Assembly (NCBI GenBank): GCA_026214975.1
Contig: CM047817.1
Span: 62,404,407-62,468,406, forward strand
Origin: Gentiana macrophylla
Lineage: Eukaryota; Streptophyta; Magnoliopsida; Gentianales; Gentianaceae
Length of the DNA: 64,000 bases
Direction of reading: 5' to 3'
The notes beneath the pieces are model-generated. The model saw nothing but the letters and a program-made list of their open reading frames with translations. It ran no database searches and had not been told where the DNA came from. Both the position numbers and the translations under genes were made by a program. Shown here in pieces: positions 23,384 to 35,327 of the stretch. How positions within the stretch are numbered: the stretch's first letter is position 1; every line of letters begins with the position of its first letter.

Positions 23384-26300
23384 ACGATTTATATAGTCAT
23401 AATCGTAGTTAAACGATTTAAAGGAGTGGAATTGCATGTAGGTATTTTTTTTTACTTATTTTATGCATTGATGTGATTAAAATTGTTATGGTTGAAGAGA
23501 TGGATTGGGGTTGGCATCGTTTACCCGTTAGATCTATTGTAAACTCATATGAACGATGAAAATTCGTTCATATGAGTATAGGAAATTATGTAATTTATTT
23601 TTATTGCAATTTTAATTTCCAGAAAATAGATCTGTTTAGTAGCTGTTTAGATATTTCGTTTTTCCCGTTGATCGAGCCGTTAAAAAGAAGATCCCTACGG
23701 TCAGAATCAAGATTGGAAGTTGATGAACAATCCCACAAAATTTTCCGTCGATCAGAGTCCGTTTGGATGTCCGTTCGTTGCTGCAAAGAAGCTGCTGTAA
23801 CAGAAAAACGCATGATTCACAGAAACCCTACCTGTGACTTCCTCAAATTTCTGGGAGAGTTTAGACCGTTGAAACGCAAATCCAACCGGTCAGATTTACA
23901 AATATGGAGTTTTGGACGTGGAATAAAAATTACAAATCGATCGGATTTCATCTCGATTCCCGATCGGCAGCAGGAAGTCTTTGATGCGCTGCTGTAAAAG
24001 TCAGATTCAGCAGCAAGTTGGGCGGCTCACTGGAGAAGATTGACAAGTCAAAGCTCCGATCCAACCGTCCATCTTGAAGTCCGAAGAATGAAGATCAGAT
24101 CTGGAAAGTTTCGTCCCGATCCGAGTTCGTTTGATATGCCAATCGTCGAAGATTCTATACAGCTGCAGATTAGGGTTTTAATTTATTTTCGAATAGATTA
24201 GTTACGGGGGTGTCAACGGTCCATCTCGGTGTTTATTTTCCGCACTAGTATACATGTGTAGATTGTATGAATAGAACCAGAAAATTGCCATGACATGCAT
24301 CATATCATGAATTCCACTCCATATGCATACATGTAGAAATTAATTCGAGGAATTAGTTAGGCATGTATAAAACACGCAATTAGTTTTAATTAATTGTTTG
24401 ATATTGATTAGAAACTAATTAGGGTAAAAACCGAGGAACACGGGTTTTTTCAATCGTCGAGGTTGGGTGATGGATTCTCGGTGAATCCCACTCTGCGAAA
24501 GCATAAGGAGTAAAATCCCGAAACCTCGTGGTTAAGGTGTTGGATTCTTGGTGAATTCCACCTTACCTAAGATTTAGATTACGTTTTTGTTCCGTAGTGT
24601 CTACGTGAAAGTTTGATGTTTAAGGATTGGATAATCACGGGCAAGCAGGTTCGAAAGTGGTTTAACCACGGTTGGGTGGTCAACGGTAGCTACGGCTCGA
24701 TCGAATTCACCCTCCATGTGTGGCGTTTGCACGGGATCTCGCAAGGTGAGTCATCCAAGAGCCACTACGGCTTAACGGAGCTCCCTACCCTTGATCCGTC
24801 CGACGGCCACATATGTTCTAACGAATAGGTCGGGTGGGTTAGCCCACATAACCGACAACATTCGGGCTGTGAATTATTGTTCCTTAATGTAACATCAAGT
24901 CCAAAAACGTGATCATAAACCCACCACTTTTTCAAAATATTGAGTGGGAGCGGGAGGCGACAATGACCCCACGGCCTCTACTGTTGACACAAGCAACGTG
25001 AGAGAATGGTGACGCCTCGTGCGGCTTTGATTTCGCCCCTAAGGAAGGCCTTCACCGCTATCAAAATTCAAGGCTTGGTCTCCGAAAGGATAGGATTTTG
25101 GGTACTCGTCGGGTCACCGACCGTCCCTAAGGCGGCACACTCGGGTCTACCTAAAAATCTGAGACAATGAGGTCACACTCATAAAGGGTATTTTTGGTAG
25201 TACCTTGGTGAGAAAGGAAAGGTGATTGACGATCACAATGAGATGTTCGATTCTCAATCGATCTTCAATATTAATCGAAACCTCTTTGACCTACCCTAAG
25301 GCGGCACTGAGGCATTAGATTAAATCCTGAACGGTAGGATAGACTATAAGTAATTAGTTTATGTTCCTAAAATTTTAGTAGTGTATGATTTGGATTTATT
25401 TTACATCAGCTTTATTTACAACTATTTATATATCTCTCTAGAGTACTAGACTGCTAGTGTATGTAAAATTGACTGGTAACGACTTCGTTAAAAGTGGTAA
25501 GTAACTAGAACGTTGTATTTATTAATCTCACATGCGATTAATTTTTCGGAAGAGATATTTCTCTTGAGCCTTCAAAACTTAAGTGACGTGAATAGGCATG
25601 TCACTGCTGTCACTCGTGCAGAACGAGAGACAACCGTAGTTAGTTTGAAAGATGATTGGGACGATAAAATTCTTCTAGTGAATTGTGTAGTGTCTACACG
25701 AGAAATTTTCTGATAGAAAAATTGGAGAATCATAAATTAAAGTGTCTCTAGTTAGACGGTATTTGGAACCGATAAACTAGTGGGAGCTTTTATATTATGT
25801 TTTTCTAATTTATTAGAAAATTAGTCCCACTGGGTAATGCTTTCACTAGACATCCCACAGTTCACGAGTAGTATCTACTCAAGCGAACTGCTAGTTCAAG
25901 ACTATTTCCTTTTAAGGAAAGTTAAGAATGGGAAAGAATGTCTATAAGTGTTAATCATCTTAACTAAAGTTTTGAGGCTAAACCGAAACATTAATTAAAG
26001 AAAGTATAGGATAAGGAAAGTGATTTCGGATCACTAACCAATGAATCCTTAGCGACTTTCTTAACCGAGTAACTTGACTCAGTGGCTTAGTTCTTTGGAA
26101 GAACAATGAAGCTGTGCATTAATGATTAATAAAGTAACAACGGGCAGTAATTTCAGCTAGAATAGTGGGAGTGATATAAGGAAATGAATTTCGGATTCTA
26201 TCCTTGAATATCACAGAAAAATTTATTTTTTCATTTCTGGTCGTTGAAACAAATGGATTCACTTTCGCCTCGATATTGCGATTGCCTTAAACAAAGTGAA

Positions 26301-28850
26301 GATGACATTTGTAGTACGAATCGAGACTCGGACTTTGTTTTGATAAAGACAGAACCACTAAGAAAAGTGAATAGGTATGTGTAACACATCTAAAACTATT
26401 AAAGGTAAAAGGTTTCCATATTAAGATAAACGATTTTTCAATATCTATTAATTAGTTCATATATCCTAGAGATAAGTCCTAAAGACTGGCTAAGGGTGAT
26501 TCCTATTTCCCAGTCTGGGAACACTGTCTCAAAGGAACAATGACTAAGTTTCCTTTCAATCGGGAAAGGGTAATAGATTTGAAGAGGTAACATAGCTTGT
26601 TCACCATGACCTTCGGGGTCTAGTGAGAGATACAAGCTAGTGGGAGATTTTGAGTGGTGACATTTTTGTCTGATAACTACTCGAAACGCGATTTAGTTTA
26701 TCGAAAGAAAACGAGGAGGAGTCTCTGATTTTAGCAGAGAATAGAGTATTCCATGCTCAGAAATAGGCTATCGCATAGTCTTGGGACTGACGCTCGGCCT
26801 GCCTCCTAGTGGAATGTTTTTCCACTGAGGAAGAAACCATACACTTGCCCGATATAGTTATTAATGTGCTACAATACACCGTTAAACTCAATTAAGATAA
26901 TTGGTTGCAAAATAACGGTTAACATTATTATGTAAATCGAGAAGTCTACCTAGAAGATGCTAGTGAGTTTATGGATAATGAGTGAATTCGGTTCACACCA
27001 CATCCGTAAATGTAGGCATTTAGCATTTAATACTTGAAGGTAGGACTGGGGATTTTGCGCATACGTTCAGATTGTGACTGTTCATGAATTATCTTAATGT
27101 CACGAGTGAAGGTTGGTTTTAAGATTCTTGAGATCAGAAAGTGACGGTTGGACTGTCACACCCCTTCTGAAAGAATACATAGATAACAACCTTAGAACTT
27201 GGAGTACGGTTACTCTAGGTAGTTACTATCTGATTTAATCAGACCACGTCCAACATTAGTTGTTGGTGATTACACTGATCAATACTACTAGATCAGAATG
27301 TCAATCCACCCAAGACACAGTGGGAGTATGGTTTAACCGTTGACCCATTGTGATTTTTTGGACTTTATAATCTGCTGGGGTGATTGATAACCTATGGCTC
27401 TTGGTGGGCTGTATAGGATTACGATTATAGAGGTTGGTTTGAAAACCTTAACCCTGTGAATGGAGTTTTGGTACTCAGGTTACTGTTCACCTCTTGTAGA
27501 ACCACCTGAGTGTCTCGTGGCTCATTGGGAGCAATTGGATCTACACGGAAAGAGTCGAATGAATAGGAAAGTTTAAACTTTCAAATAGCATAGTTGAGTG
27601 GTATAGGGTGATTCCTCGACAAGTAGAGAGTTAACCGGACCTTGAACTCTCTCACCACTCGATCTTGCTAGATTTCGTTAAAGCGAGAAAATAGGGGTGA
27701 TTCCCGAGACTTTCTTGCCGAACAACAGAAATCTGAATTCATTCGAATGTATGGTTTTTAGCTAAGAATGAATAACGGATTCGTTACAAAGCGTAAGATA
27801 GGGGTGATTCCTAAGACCTTTTTTGCGAGACTAACGATATCTTAATTCATTCGAAAGAACCTTTGGTAGGAGGCTCGCCATGGCTTATATCCTTTGTGGA
27901 TTTAAGAGAACCTCTCGGTCATTTAAAAGTCACATGTTTTAAAATATGTGGACTTGACCAAAATATTGATAAGTTTTTCGTAGACGGATATCAATATTGG
28001 TAAAGTAGTAGTATTAGTGTTCATGAATGATAACACTCAAACGGTTGGAAACAACATGGGTGTGCTATCTCAAGTCGGAAATCGACACGCCAAGATTCTC
28101 TGGATGAGAGAATTGGACTATATTCTAAGAATTTGATTCGGTCAAATTCACAAGAATGAGTCATTGGCTATCCCATCCGCCTTATTGGGTAAGATGATCA
28201 TGCATATACGTATGCAACATTCAACGAGTAGTCCTACCCTAACTCTCGTGAATGATTCTCTAAATCTTCGGATAAAGAGAAAATGGGATAGAGTCTCTCT
28301 TGGATAATGGCAAGTCAGGTTATCACAAGTCAATAGTAATCGAATCTCGGATTCGAGCATTGAATAGCGGTTTTAGTACATCCTCAAGTATTTTTGAAGA
28401 ACGAGGAATTATGTGCTTCAAACTTGAATATGGTTGACTACACTGATTCTGACTTGTAGTCAGATTGAGGATGATCCTTAAGTCGATCTCGGGCTCAGTG
28501 TTTAGTGCTTAGAATTTCCTTTTGTTAGGGATTAATTCCAGTGTCCGATTAGCCGATATCACTTCATTGTGAAAACAAAGAGCAGAATGATAGCTTAGAA
28601 GGATCTTCTCGCCACAAGAAGTCAAAAGCATATTGAGAGAGAGTACCGCTGATTGGAAGGACCGACAACGCTTTCAATCTAAAGATCGCCTCTCAGTCGA
28701 CAACCTAACTAATCGATGTACCAAGTCGAGTGCTTGGAGGGTACGGCATTAATGGATATGCCTCATCCGCTTTTAGAGCAAGTGGGAGAGTGTTGTGAAT
28801 AAGATGAGAAAGGGTGTGCTCTAAAAACAATCGTTGCTTGTCATTTAGAG
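23384..28850 (+). other. LARD-A internal region (non-coding)
   Basis: Large parts align by eye with LARD-B (reverse complement, about 30597-34660) and more loosely with LARD-C (61200-63820). No copia or gypsy protein domain is recognisable in any frame. The longest frame, 23572-23997 (141 codons), has a partly matching frame in LARD-B (34050-34337), but changes between them fall at all kinds of sites, and I do not call it a gene. Two hairpin-forming segments lie at 24464-24492 and 24533-24566. Confidence 0.8.
24464..24566 (+). other. Pair of conserved hairpin segments in LARD-A
   Basis: Segment one has GGATTC-tcggt-GAATCC. Segment two has TAAGGTG...GGATTC-ttggt-GAATTC...CACCTTA. The reverse-complement counterparts in LARD-B are at 33527-33555 and 33454-33487 and keep both stems. 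Such structures could serve RNA packaging or dimerisation; that is inference. Confidence 0.55.
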
Positions 28851-28862
28851 CAAGTGGGAGAT
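28779..28862 (+). promoter_or_regulatory. LARD-A polypurine tract with upstream duplicate
   Basis: AGCAAGTGGGAGATTG lies against the 3' LTR at 28863. A near-identical AGAGCAAGTGGGAGAGTG lies about 75 bases earlier. Confidence 0.8.
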
Positions 28863-30591
28863 TGTTAGGTGTAGTGTTCGAAAGACAATTTGTGTAATTG
28901 TTTTTAATAATGAATGACAGAATTTATCTCACCTTATTACTTGCTTTGTGCTTGTAAAGTAATACACTGCTGCAAACCCTAAGTATATCTGTATGTAACC
29001 ACTTAACTCAGTGTATGGATTACACGTGAGGATTGAGTTAGCGGTGATATACTTAAACTGTTAGTCCGTGGTGAACTTAATCGAGTTTAGGGTCTCTTGA
29101 TTAAAACACCAATAATGCGCCTGAACACCTTAGGGTGTGATAGTCTTATCCGGACTGCCGGTGAGGTACCTACGTGGGGCATTTATATATGATGGCATTC
29201 ATATAGACTAGACCGATTTAATCTGTATTTCTCGGTATAATTCCGTAATCGAGGAATCTTATTAAATCATTAGATGATCATATATGGATCAACCTTAATC
29301 TGAGGTGATCACAGGTGTCTTTGTTTGTCCCTGGGTAGTGTTTGATGTGTTAGTTACGGTTCACTTAAATAATGTGTTCCAAGCCACTTCTCATTGGCAC
29401 TATCTCCAGATGAGTGAGTAGTTCCGATTTTCACAGACATGGAATCCATTCCTTCCTGCGGGAAGTAGAGAGACAGTCCTTTATTTGTTAGCCCTTAGAA
29501 AATGATCGATGGGCCCAGGTTCATGTTAGACTAATTAGCTACTAGTCGGACATGTGAACTAATTGATCACTGTAGGGGTTAATGGTAAATAAGGATAAGA
29601 TATTCTCGAGTCGGGTTCACGGAGACTTCCCACCGTAATGGACAATCTATGGAGGGTTAATCCGTATGTAGTGATTATATCAATGGACGCTTATTCACTC
29701 TATAGGTTGAGTATAAGTATACATCTATAATCGGTAGAGTTCAGTTTCGGGTTTATGGTGGCGTAATCCCGGAATTAATAATTAATAGACTTATTCGGTT
29801 CGATGAATAATTAATTATTGGAGCTACTGGTTATAGGTCCATGGTCCCCGATGTGGCTTCTGTAATTCGGACTAATAATCTTGTTATTTGGGCCTCAGTG
29901 ATAATTAATTGGCTGGGCTAATTAATTGATATGCATGGATATTATTTAGTTGGCTAAATAATACACATGAAAGACATTTTATGTGGGCTTAGTGAACCCC
30001 AAAGGTGGCGCTAGTATTTGTTAATTAATTAGAGAGAAATTAGTTTTCTTGGATAATTATTTGACATGTGATTTATCATTTATTTGTTAAATGATAATTC
30101 ATGGAATATTAGATAATAATAGGATTTATCCTAATTTGTTTGGGATAATCATTTTATTTATCTTTTATTTGGAATAAAGGATTAATGGAATAATTATCTC
30201 TTAATTATTTAATCCTTGGAGGACAAGGTTTACTCTCCTATATAAAGAGAGTTCTCCCAAGCCTCAACACACTTTGGCATAATTCGACCACCATATCAAA
30301 AGGGAGAGGAAAAATTAGTTTTCTCTTGTCTAGGGTTTTAGAAGAAGAAAAACTCTAAGTTTTTCTTGGTTTTGCATATCAAGGAGGTTCGTGTAACAAG
30401 AAGGGTGTCCACCAACCGCCCGTTTGGAGAACACATCGGAAGATCTTGGCTTCTTTTCCTAATATTGGTAACATGATCTCAACCCCTTGTAGTTGTTAAA
30501 TCCTTTGATTATGTTTTATGATATGTAAATCGTGATCCGTCCGCTGCCTATAGATCTAACTTGGGTTAGATCTAAGAACTGGCATCCTTCA
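28863..30591 (+). repeat. LARD-A 3' LTR, 1729 bp
   Basis: TGTTAGGTGTAGTG...CATCCTTCA, with the TATA box TATATAAAGAGAG at about 30239. AATCC follows at 30592. Confidence 0.93.
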
Positions 30592-30596
30592 AATCC

Positions 30597-33500
30597 TATA
30601 CACCCACCAAGAGCCATAGGTTATCAATCACCCCAGCAGACTGTAAAGTCCACAAAACCATAATGGGTCAACGGTTAAACCATACTCCCACTGCGTTTTG
30701 GGTGGATTGACATTCTGATCTAGTAGTACTTATCAGTGTAATCACCAACAACTGAGGTTGGACGTGGTCTAATTAAATCAGATAGTAACTACCTTTGGGT
30801 AATCGTACTCCAAGGTTTAATGCTACTTTTTATAGATTCTATCAAAAGCCTTGTGACAGTTCAACCGTCACTTTCTGATCTCAAGAATCTTACAACCAAC
30901 CTTCACTCGTCTCATTAAGGCATTTCACGAACAGTCAAAATCTGAACGTATGCGCAAAATCTTCAGTCCTACCTTCAAGCATTAAATGCTAAATTCCTAC
31001 ATTTACGGAAGTGGTGTCAACCAAATTCACTCCTTATCCATAAAATCACTAGCATCTTCTAGGTAAACTTCTCGGTTTACATAATAATGTTAACCGTTAT
31101 TTTGCAACCAATTATCTTAACCGAGTTTAGCGAAAGGTATTGTAGTACATCAATAACTATATAGGGCAAGTTTATGGTTTCTTTCTCGATGAGAAACATT
31201 CCACTAGGAGGCGGTGAGCATCAGCCCCAAGACTATGCTATAGCCTATTTATGAGCATGGAATACTCTATTCTCTCGCTAAAATCGAGAGACTCCTCCTC
31301 GTATTCTTTTGATAAACTAAATCGCGCTTTGGGTAGTTATCAGACAAAATGTCACCACTTAAAAACTCCCACTAGCTTGTGTCTCTCACTAGACCCCGAA
31401 GGTCATGATGAACAAGCTATGTTACCCCTTCAAATCTATTACCCTCTCCCAATTGAAAGGAAACTTAGTCATTGTTCCTTTGAGATAGTGTTCCTAGACT
31501 GGGAGATAGGAATCACCCTTAGCCAGTCGTCATGTCTTATCTCTAGGATATATGCACTAATTAATAGATATTGAAGGGTCGTTTATCTTAATACGGAAAC
31601 CTTTTACCTTTAATAGTTTTAGATGTGGTACACATACCTATTCAAATTTTTCTTAGTGGTTCTGTCTTTATCAAACAAAGTCCGAGTCACATATTCGCAT
31701 TACAAATGTCATCTTCACTTTGTTTAAGGCAACTCAGAGTATCGAGATAAAAGTGAATCCATTTGTTTCAACGAATCAGTAAATGTAAAAATAAATTTTT
31801 CTGTGATATTCAAGATAGAATCAAATTCATTTCCTTATATCACTCCCACTATTATAGCCGAAATAAGCGCCCGTTGTCTACTTTATTAATTGTTAATGCA
31901 CACTTCCTTGTTCTTCCAAAGAACTAAGCTACCGAGTCAAGTTACTCGGTTTAAGAAAGTCGCTAAGATTCATTGGTTAAGTGCTCCAAATCACTTTCCT
32001 TATCCTATAATTTCTATAATTAATTTTTCGGTTTAGCCTCAAAACTTTAGTTAATATGATTAACACTTATAGACATTCTTTCTCATTCTCAACTTTCCTT
32101 AAAAGGAAATAGTCTTGAACTAGCGAGTTCAATTGAGTAGACACTACTCGTGAACTGTGGGATGTCTAATGAAAGCGTTACCAGTGGGACTAATTTTCTA
32201 ATAAATTAGAAAAACAACGATATAAAAGCTCCCACTAGTTTATCGGTTCTAAATACCGTCGCGACACTTTAATTTATGATTCTCTAATTTTTCTATTAGA
32301 AAATTTCTCGTGTAGACACTACACAATTAAAATTCACTAGAAGAATTTTATCGTCCCAATCATCTTTCAAACTAACTATGGTTGTCTCTCGTTTAACACG
32401 AGTGACAGCAGTGACATACTTATTTACGTCACTTAAGTCTTGAAGGCTCAAGAAAAATATCTCTTCCGAAAAATTAATCGCATGTAAGATCAATAAGTAC
32501 AATGTTCTAGTTACTTGCCACTTTTTAACGAAGTCATTACTAGTCAATTTTACACTAGCAGTCTAGCACCCTAGAGATATATAAATAGTTGTAAATAAAA
32601 ATGACGTAAAAATAAATCCAAATCATACACTACTAATAAATTTTAGGAACATAAACTAAGTACTTATAGTCTATCCTACTGTTCAAGGATTTAATCTAAT
32701 GCCTCAATGCCGCCTTAGGGTAGGTCAAAGAGGTTTCGATTAATATTGAAGATAAGATTGAGAATCGAACATCTCATTTGTGATCGTCAATCACCTTTCC
32801 TTTTTCAGCCAAGGTATTACCAAAATACCCTTTATGAGTGTGACCTACTCAAGTTTGATTTTTAGGTAGACCCTGAGTATGCCGCCTTAGGGTCGGTCAG
32901 TGACCCGATGAGTACCCAAAATCCTATCCTTTCGGAGACCAAGCCTTGAATTTTGATAGCGGTGAAGGCCTTCCTTAGGGGGCCGAAATCAAAGCCGGCA
33001 CGAGGCGCCACCATTCTCTCACGTTGCTTGTGTCAACAAGAGAGGCCATGGGGTCGGCCGTCGCCTCCCGCTCCCACTCAATATTTTGAAAAAAGTGGTG
33101 GGTTTATCGATCACGTTTTTGGACTTGATGTTACATTAAGGAACAATAAATCATAGGCCCGAATGTTGTCGATTCGTGGCTAGCCCACCCGACCTATTCG
33201 TTGGAACATATGTGGCCGTCGGACGGGTCAAGACTAGGGAGCTCCGTTGAGCCGTAGTGGCTCTTCGGATGGCTCGACCTTGCTGCACTTCGTGCAAATG
33301 CCACACGTGGAGGTGAAGTCGATCGAGCCGTAGCTCGCCGTTGACCACCCAACCGTGGTTAAACCACTTTCGAACCATGTTTGCCCGTGATTATCCAATC
33401 CTTAAGCATCAAACTTTCACGAAGAGACTACGGAACAAAACGTAATCTCGTCTGTAAGGTGGAATTCACCGAGAATCCAACACCTTAACCACGAGGTTTC

Positions 33501-34660
33501 GTGATTTTACTCCTTATGCTTTCGCAGAGTGGGATTCACCGAGAATCCATCACCCAAGCTCGACGATTGAAAAAACCCATGTTCCTCGGTTTTTACCCTA
33601 ATTAGTTTCTAATTAATATCAAACAATTAATTAAAACTAATTGCGTGTTTTATACATGCCTAACTAATTCCTCGAATTAATTTCTACATGTATGCATATG
33701 GAGTGTAATTCATGATATGATGCATGTCATGGCAATTTTCCGGTTCTACACATACAATCTAAACATGTATACTAGTGCGGAAAATAAACACTGAGATGGA
33801 CCGTTGGCACCCCCGTATCTAATCTATTAAAAATAAATAACCAAAACCCTAACTAGGGTTTACTTCTTTCTAACATAATCTGCAGCTGTTTAAAATCTTC
33901 GACGATCGGCAAACCAAACGAACTCGGATCACGACTAAAATTTTCAGATCTGTTCCTCACTCCTTGGAATTCATTATGGAAGGTTGGATCGGAGCTTTGA
34001 CTTGTCAATCTTCTCCAGTGAGCCGCCCAACTTGCTGCTGAATCGACTTTTACAACAAATAAGCATCAATGACTTCCCGAGGCCGATTGGGAATCGAGAT
34101 GAATCCCGATCGACCTGAAATTTTTATACCACGTCCAAAAGTCCATATGTTTCGATCTGACCGGTTGGATTTGCGTTTTAACGGTCCAAACTCTCCCAGA
34201 AATTCGAGGAAGTCACATGTAGGGTTTCTGTGAATCCTGCGTTTTTCTGTTACAGCAGCTTCTTTGCAGCAACAAACGTATATCCAAACGGACTCCGATC
34301 GATGCCAAATTTTGTGGAATTGTTTATCATCTTCCAATCTTGATTATGACTGGTGGGATCGTCGTTTTAACGGCTCGATCAACAGGAAAAACGAAATAGA
34401 TAAACAAATACTAAACAGATCTATTTTCTGGAAATTAAAATTGCAATAAAAATAAATTACATAATTTCCTATACTCATATTAGCGAATTTTCATCGTTTA
34501 TATGAGTTTACAATAGATCTAAACGGGTAAACAGTGCCAACCCCCAATTCATCTCTTCAACCATAGCAATTAATCATTATCAATGCATAAAACAATAAAT
34601 AAAATTTACCTACATGCAATTCCACTCCTTTAAATCGTTTAATTATGATTATGACTATAT
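30597..34660 (-). other. LARD-B internal region, 5' part (non-coding)
   Basis: This is the reverse complement of LARD-A's internal region from about 23384 to 27440. It includes the hairpin pair (33454-33555). The plus-strand frame at 31251-31574 and the minus-strand frame at 32296-32547 have partial counterparts in LARD-A but no recognisable domain. Confidence 0.8.
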
Positions 34661-34663
34661 AAA

Positions 34664-34687
34664 TCATGGAAACTGGCTCCGATACCA
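34664..34687 (-). promoter_or_regulatory. LARD-B primer-binding site
   Basis: The minus strand reads TGGTATCGGAGCCAGTTTCC two bases after the LTR end. It is of the initiator Met-tRNA type and fixes the orientation of LARD-B. Confidence 0.85.
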
Positions 34688-34689
34688 CT

Positions 34690-35270
34690 TGAAGGATGCG
34701 GGTTCTTAGATCTAAACGAGTTAGATCTACGCAACGAATGGATGGATCACGATTCATTCATACATCACAATACATAATTAAAGGACTTAAATTACTACAA
34801 GGGGTTAATAAAACATACCAATAGTAAGGAAGAAAAGCTTTAATCTTAGGATGAGAAGCCTTGATTTTCCAATGTGTTCTCCAAACGGTGGTTGGTGGAC
34901 ACCGATTCTTGGAATTGGAACCTCCTTGATATGCAACCGAGAAAAACCCTAAGTTTTTCTCCAACCGGTGGAGCTAAGGATCGAACTCCTTAGCCTTTTT
35001 CTTTATAAATTTCGTGGCTTTCTCTTCACCTAGGGCTCGGGAGAACTCTCTTTTATAGGCAAAATCCAAGAGAGAAACCTATACCCAATCGGTTTAACAA
35101 AATAAAAGAGATAATTCTAATTATTATTATCCAATAAAAATAGAGATAATTACAATCTTATAATAAGAAAATATAATTATCCTTATAGTTAAGAGATAAA
35201 TAATAAATAAATTATTTCCTTTTATTTATCCAATTAATTATTTAACAAATAAATAACTAATTACACAATA
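34690..35270 (-). repeat. LARD-B 5' LTR, truncated to 581 bp
   Basis: It aligns with 18508 to about 19095 of the left LTR and then stops at ...TTACACAATA. About 1.2 kb that should follow is missing, including the usual LTR start. The TATA box present in other copies is also disrupted here (TTTTATAGG). Confidence 0.9.
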
Positions 35271-35327
35271 CTGAGGTTGGACTCATAGTATTCCAGGGCA
35301 TTATCTATTTTTAAGATTTTAATCTTA

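Larger units (their letters stand above)
21659..30591 (+). mobile_element. LARD-A: large non-autonomous LTR retrotransposon, plus strand
   Basis: LTRs are at 21659-23361 and 28863-30591, both TGTTAGGTG...CATCCTTCA. A perfect duplication AATCC flanks the element (21654-21658 and 30592-30596). A primer-binding site follows the first LTR and a polypurine tract precedes the second. The 5.5-kb internal region has no recognisable gag, protease, integrase or RT. It belongs to the same family as LARD-B but lies in the opposite orientation inside it. It is structurally complete and the youngest of the nested layers. Confidence 0.93.
18508..35270 (-). mobile_element. LARD-B: large non-autonomous LTR retrotransposon, minus strand
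   Basis: The left LTR is 18508-20286 and a shortened right LTR is 34690-35270. A polypurine tract (AAGTGGGAGAT on the minus strand) abuts the left LTR and a Met-tRNA primer-binding site (TGGTATCGGAGCCAG) abuts the right one, so the element reads on the minus strand. The flanks TTGAG (18503-18507) and CTGAG (35271-35275) match at four of five positions. The internal region, split by LARD-A, has no recognisable gag or pol. It fits the definition of a LARD and depends on another element's proteins. Confidence 0.88.
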
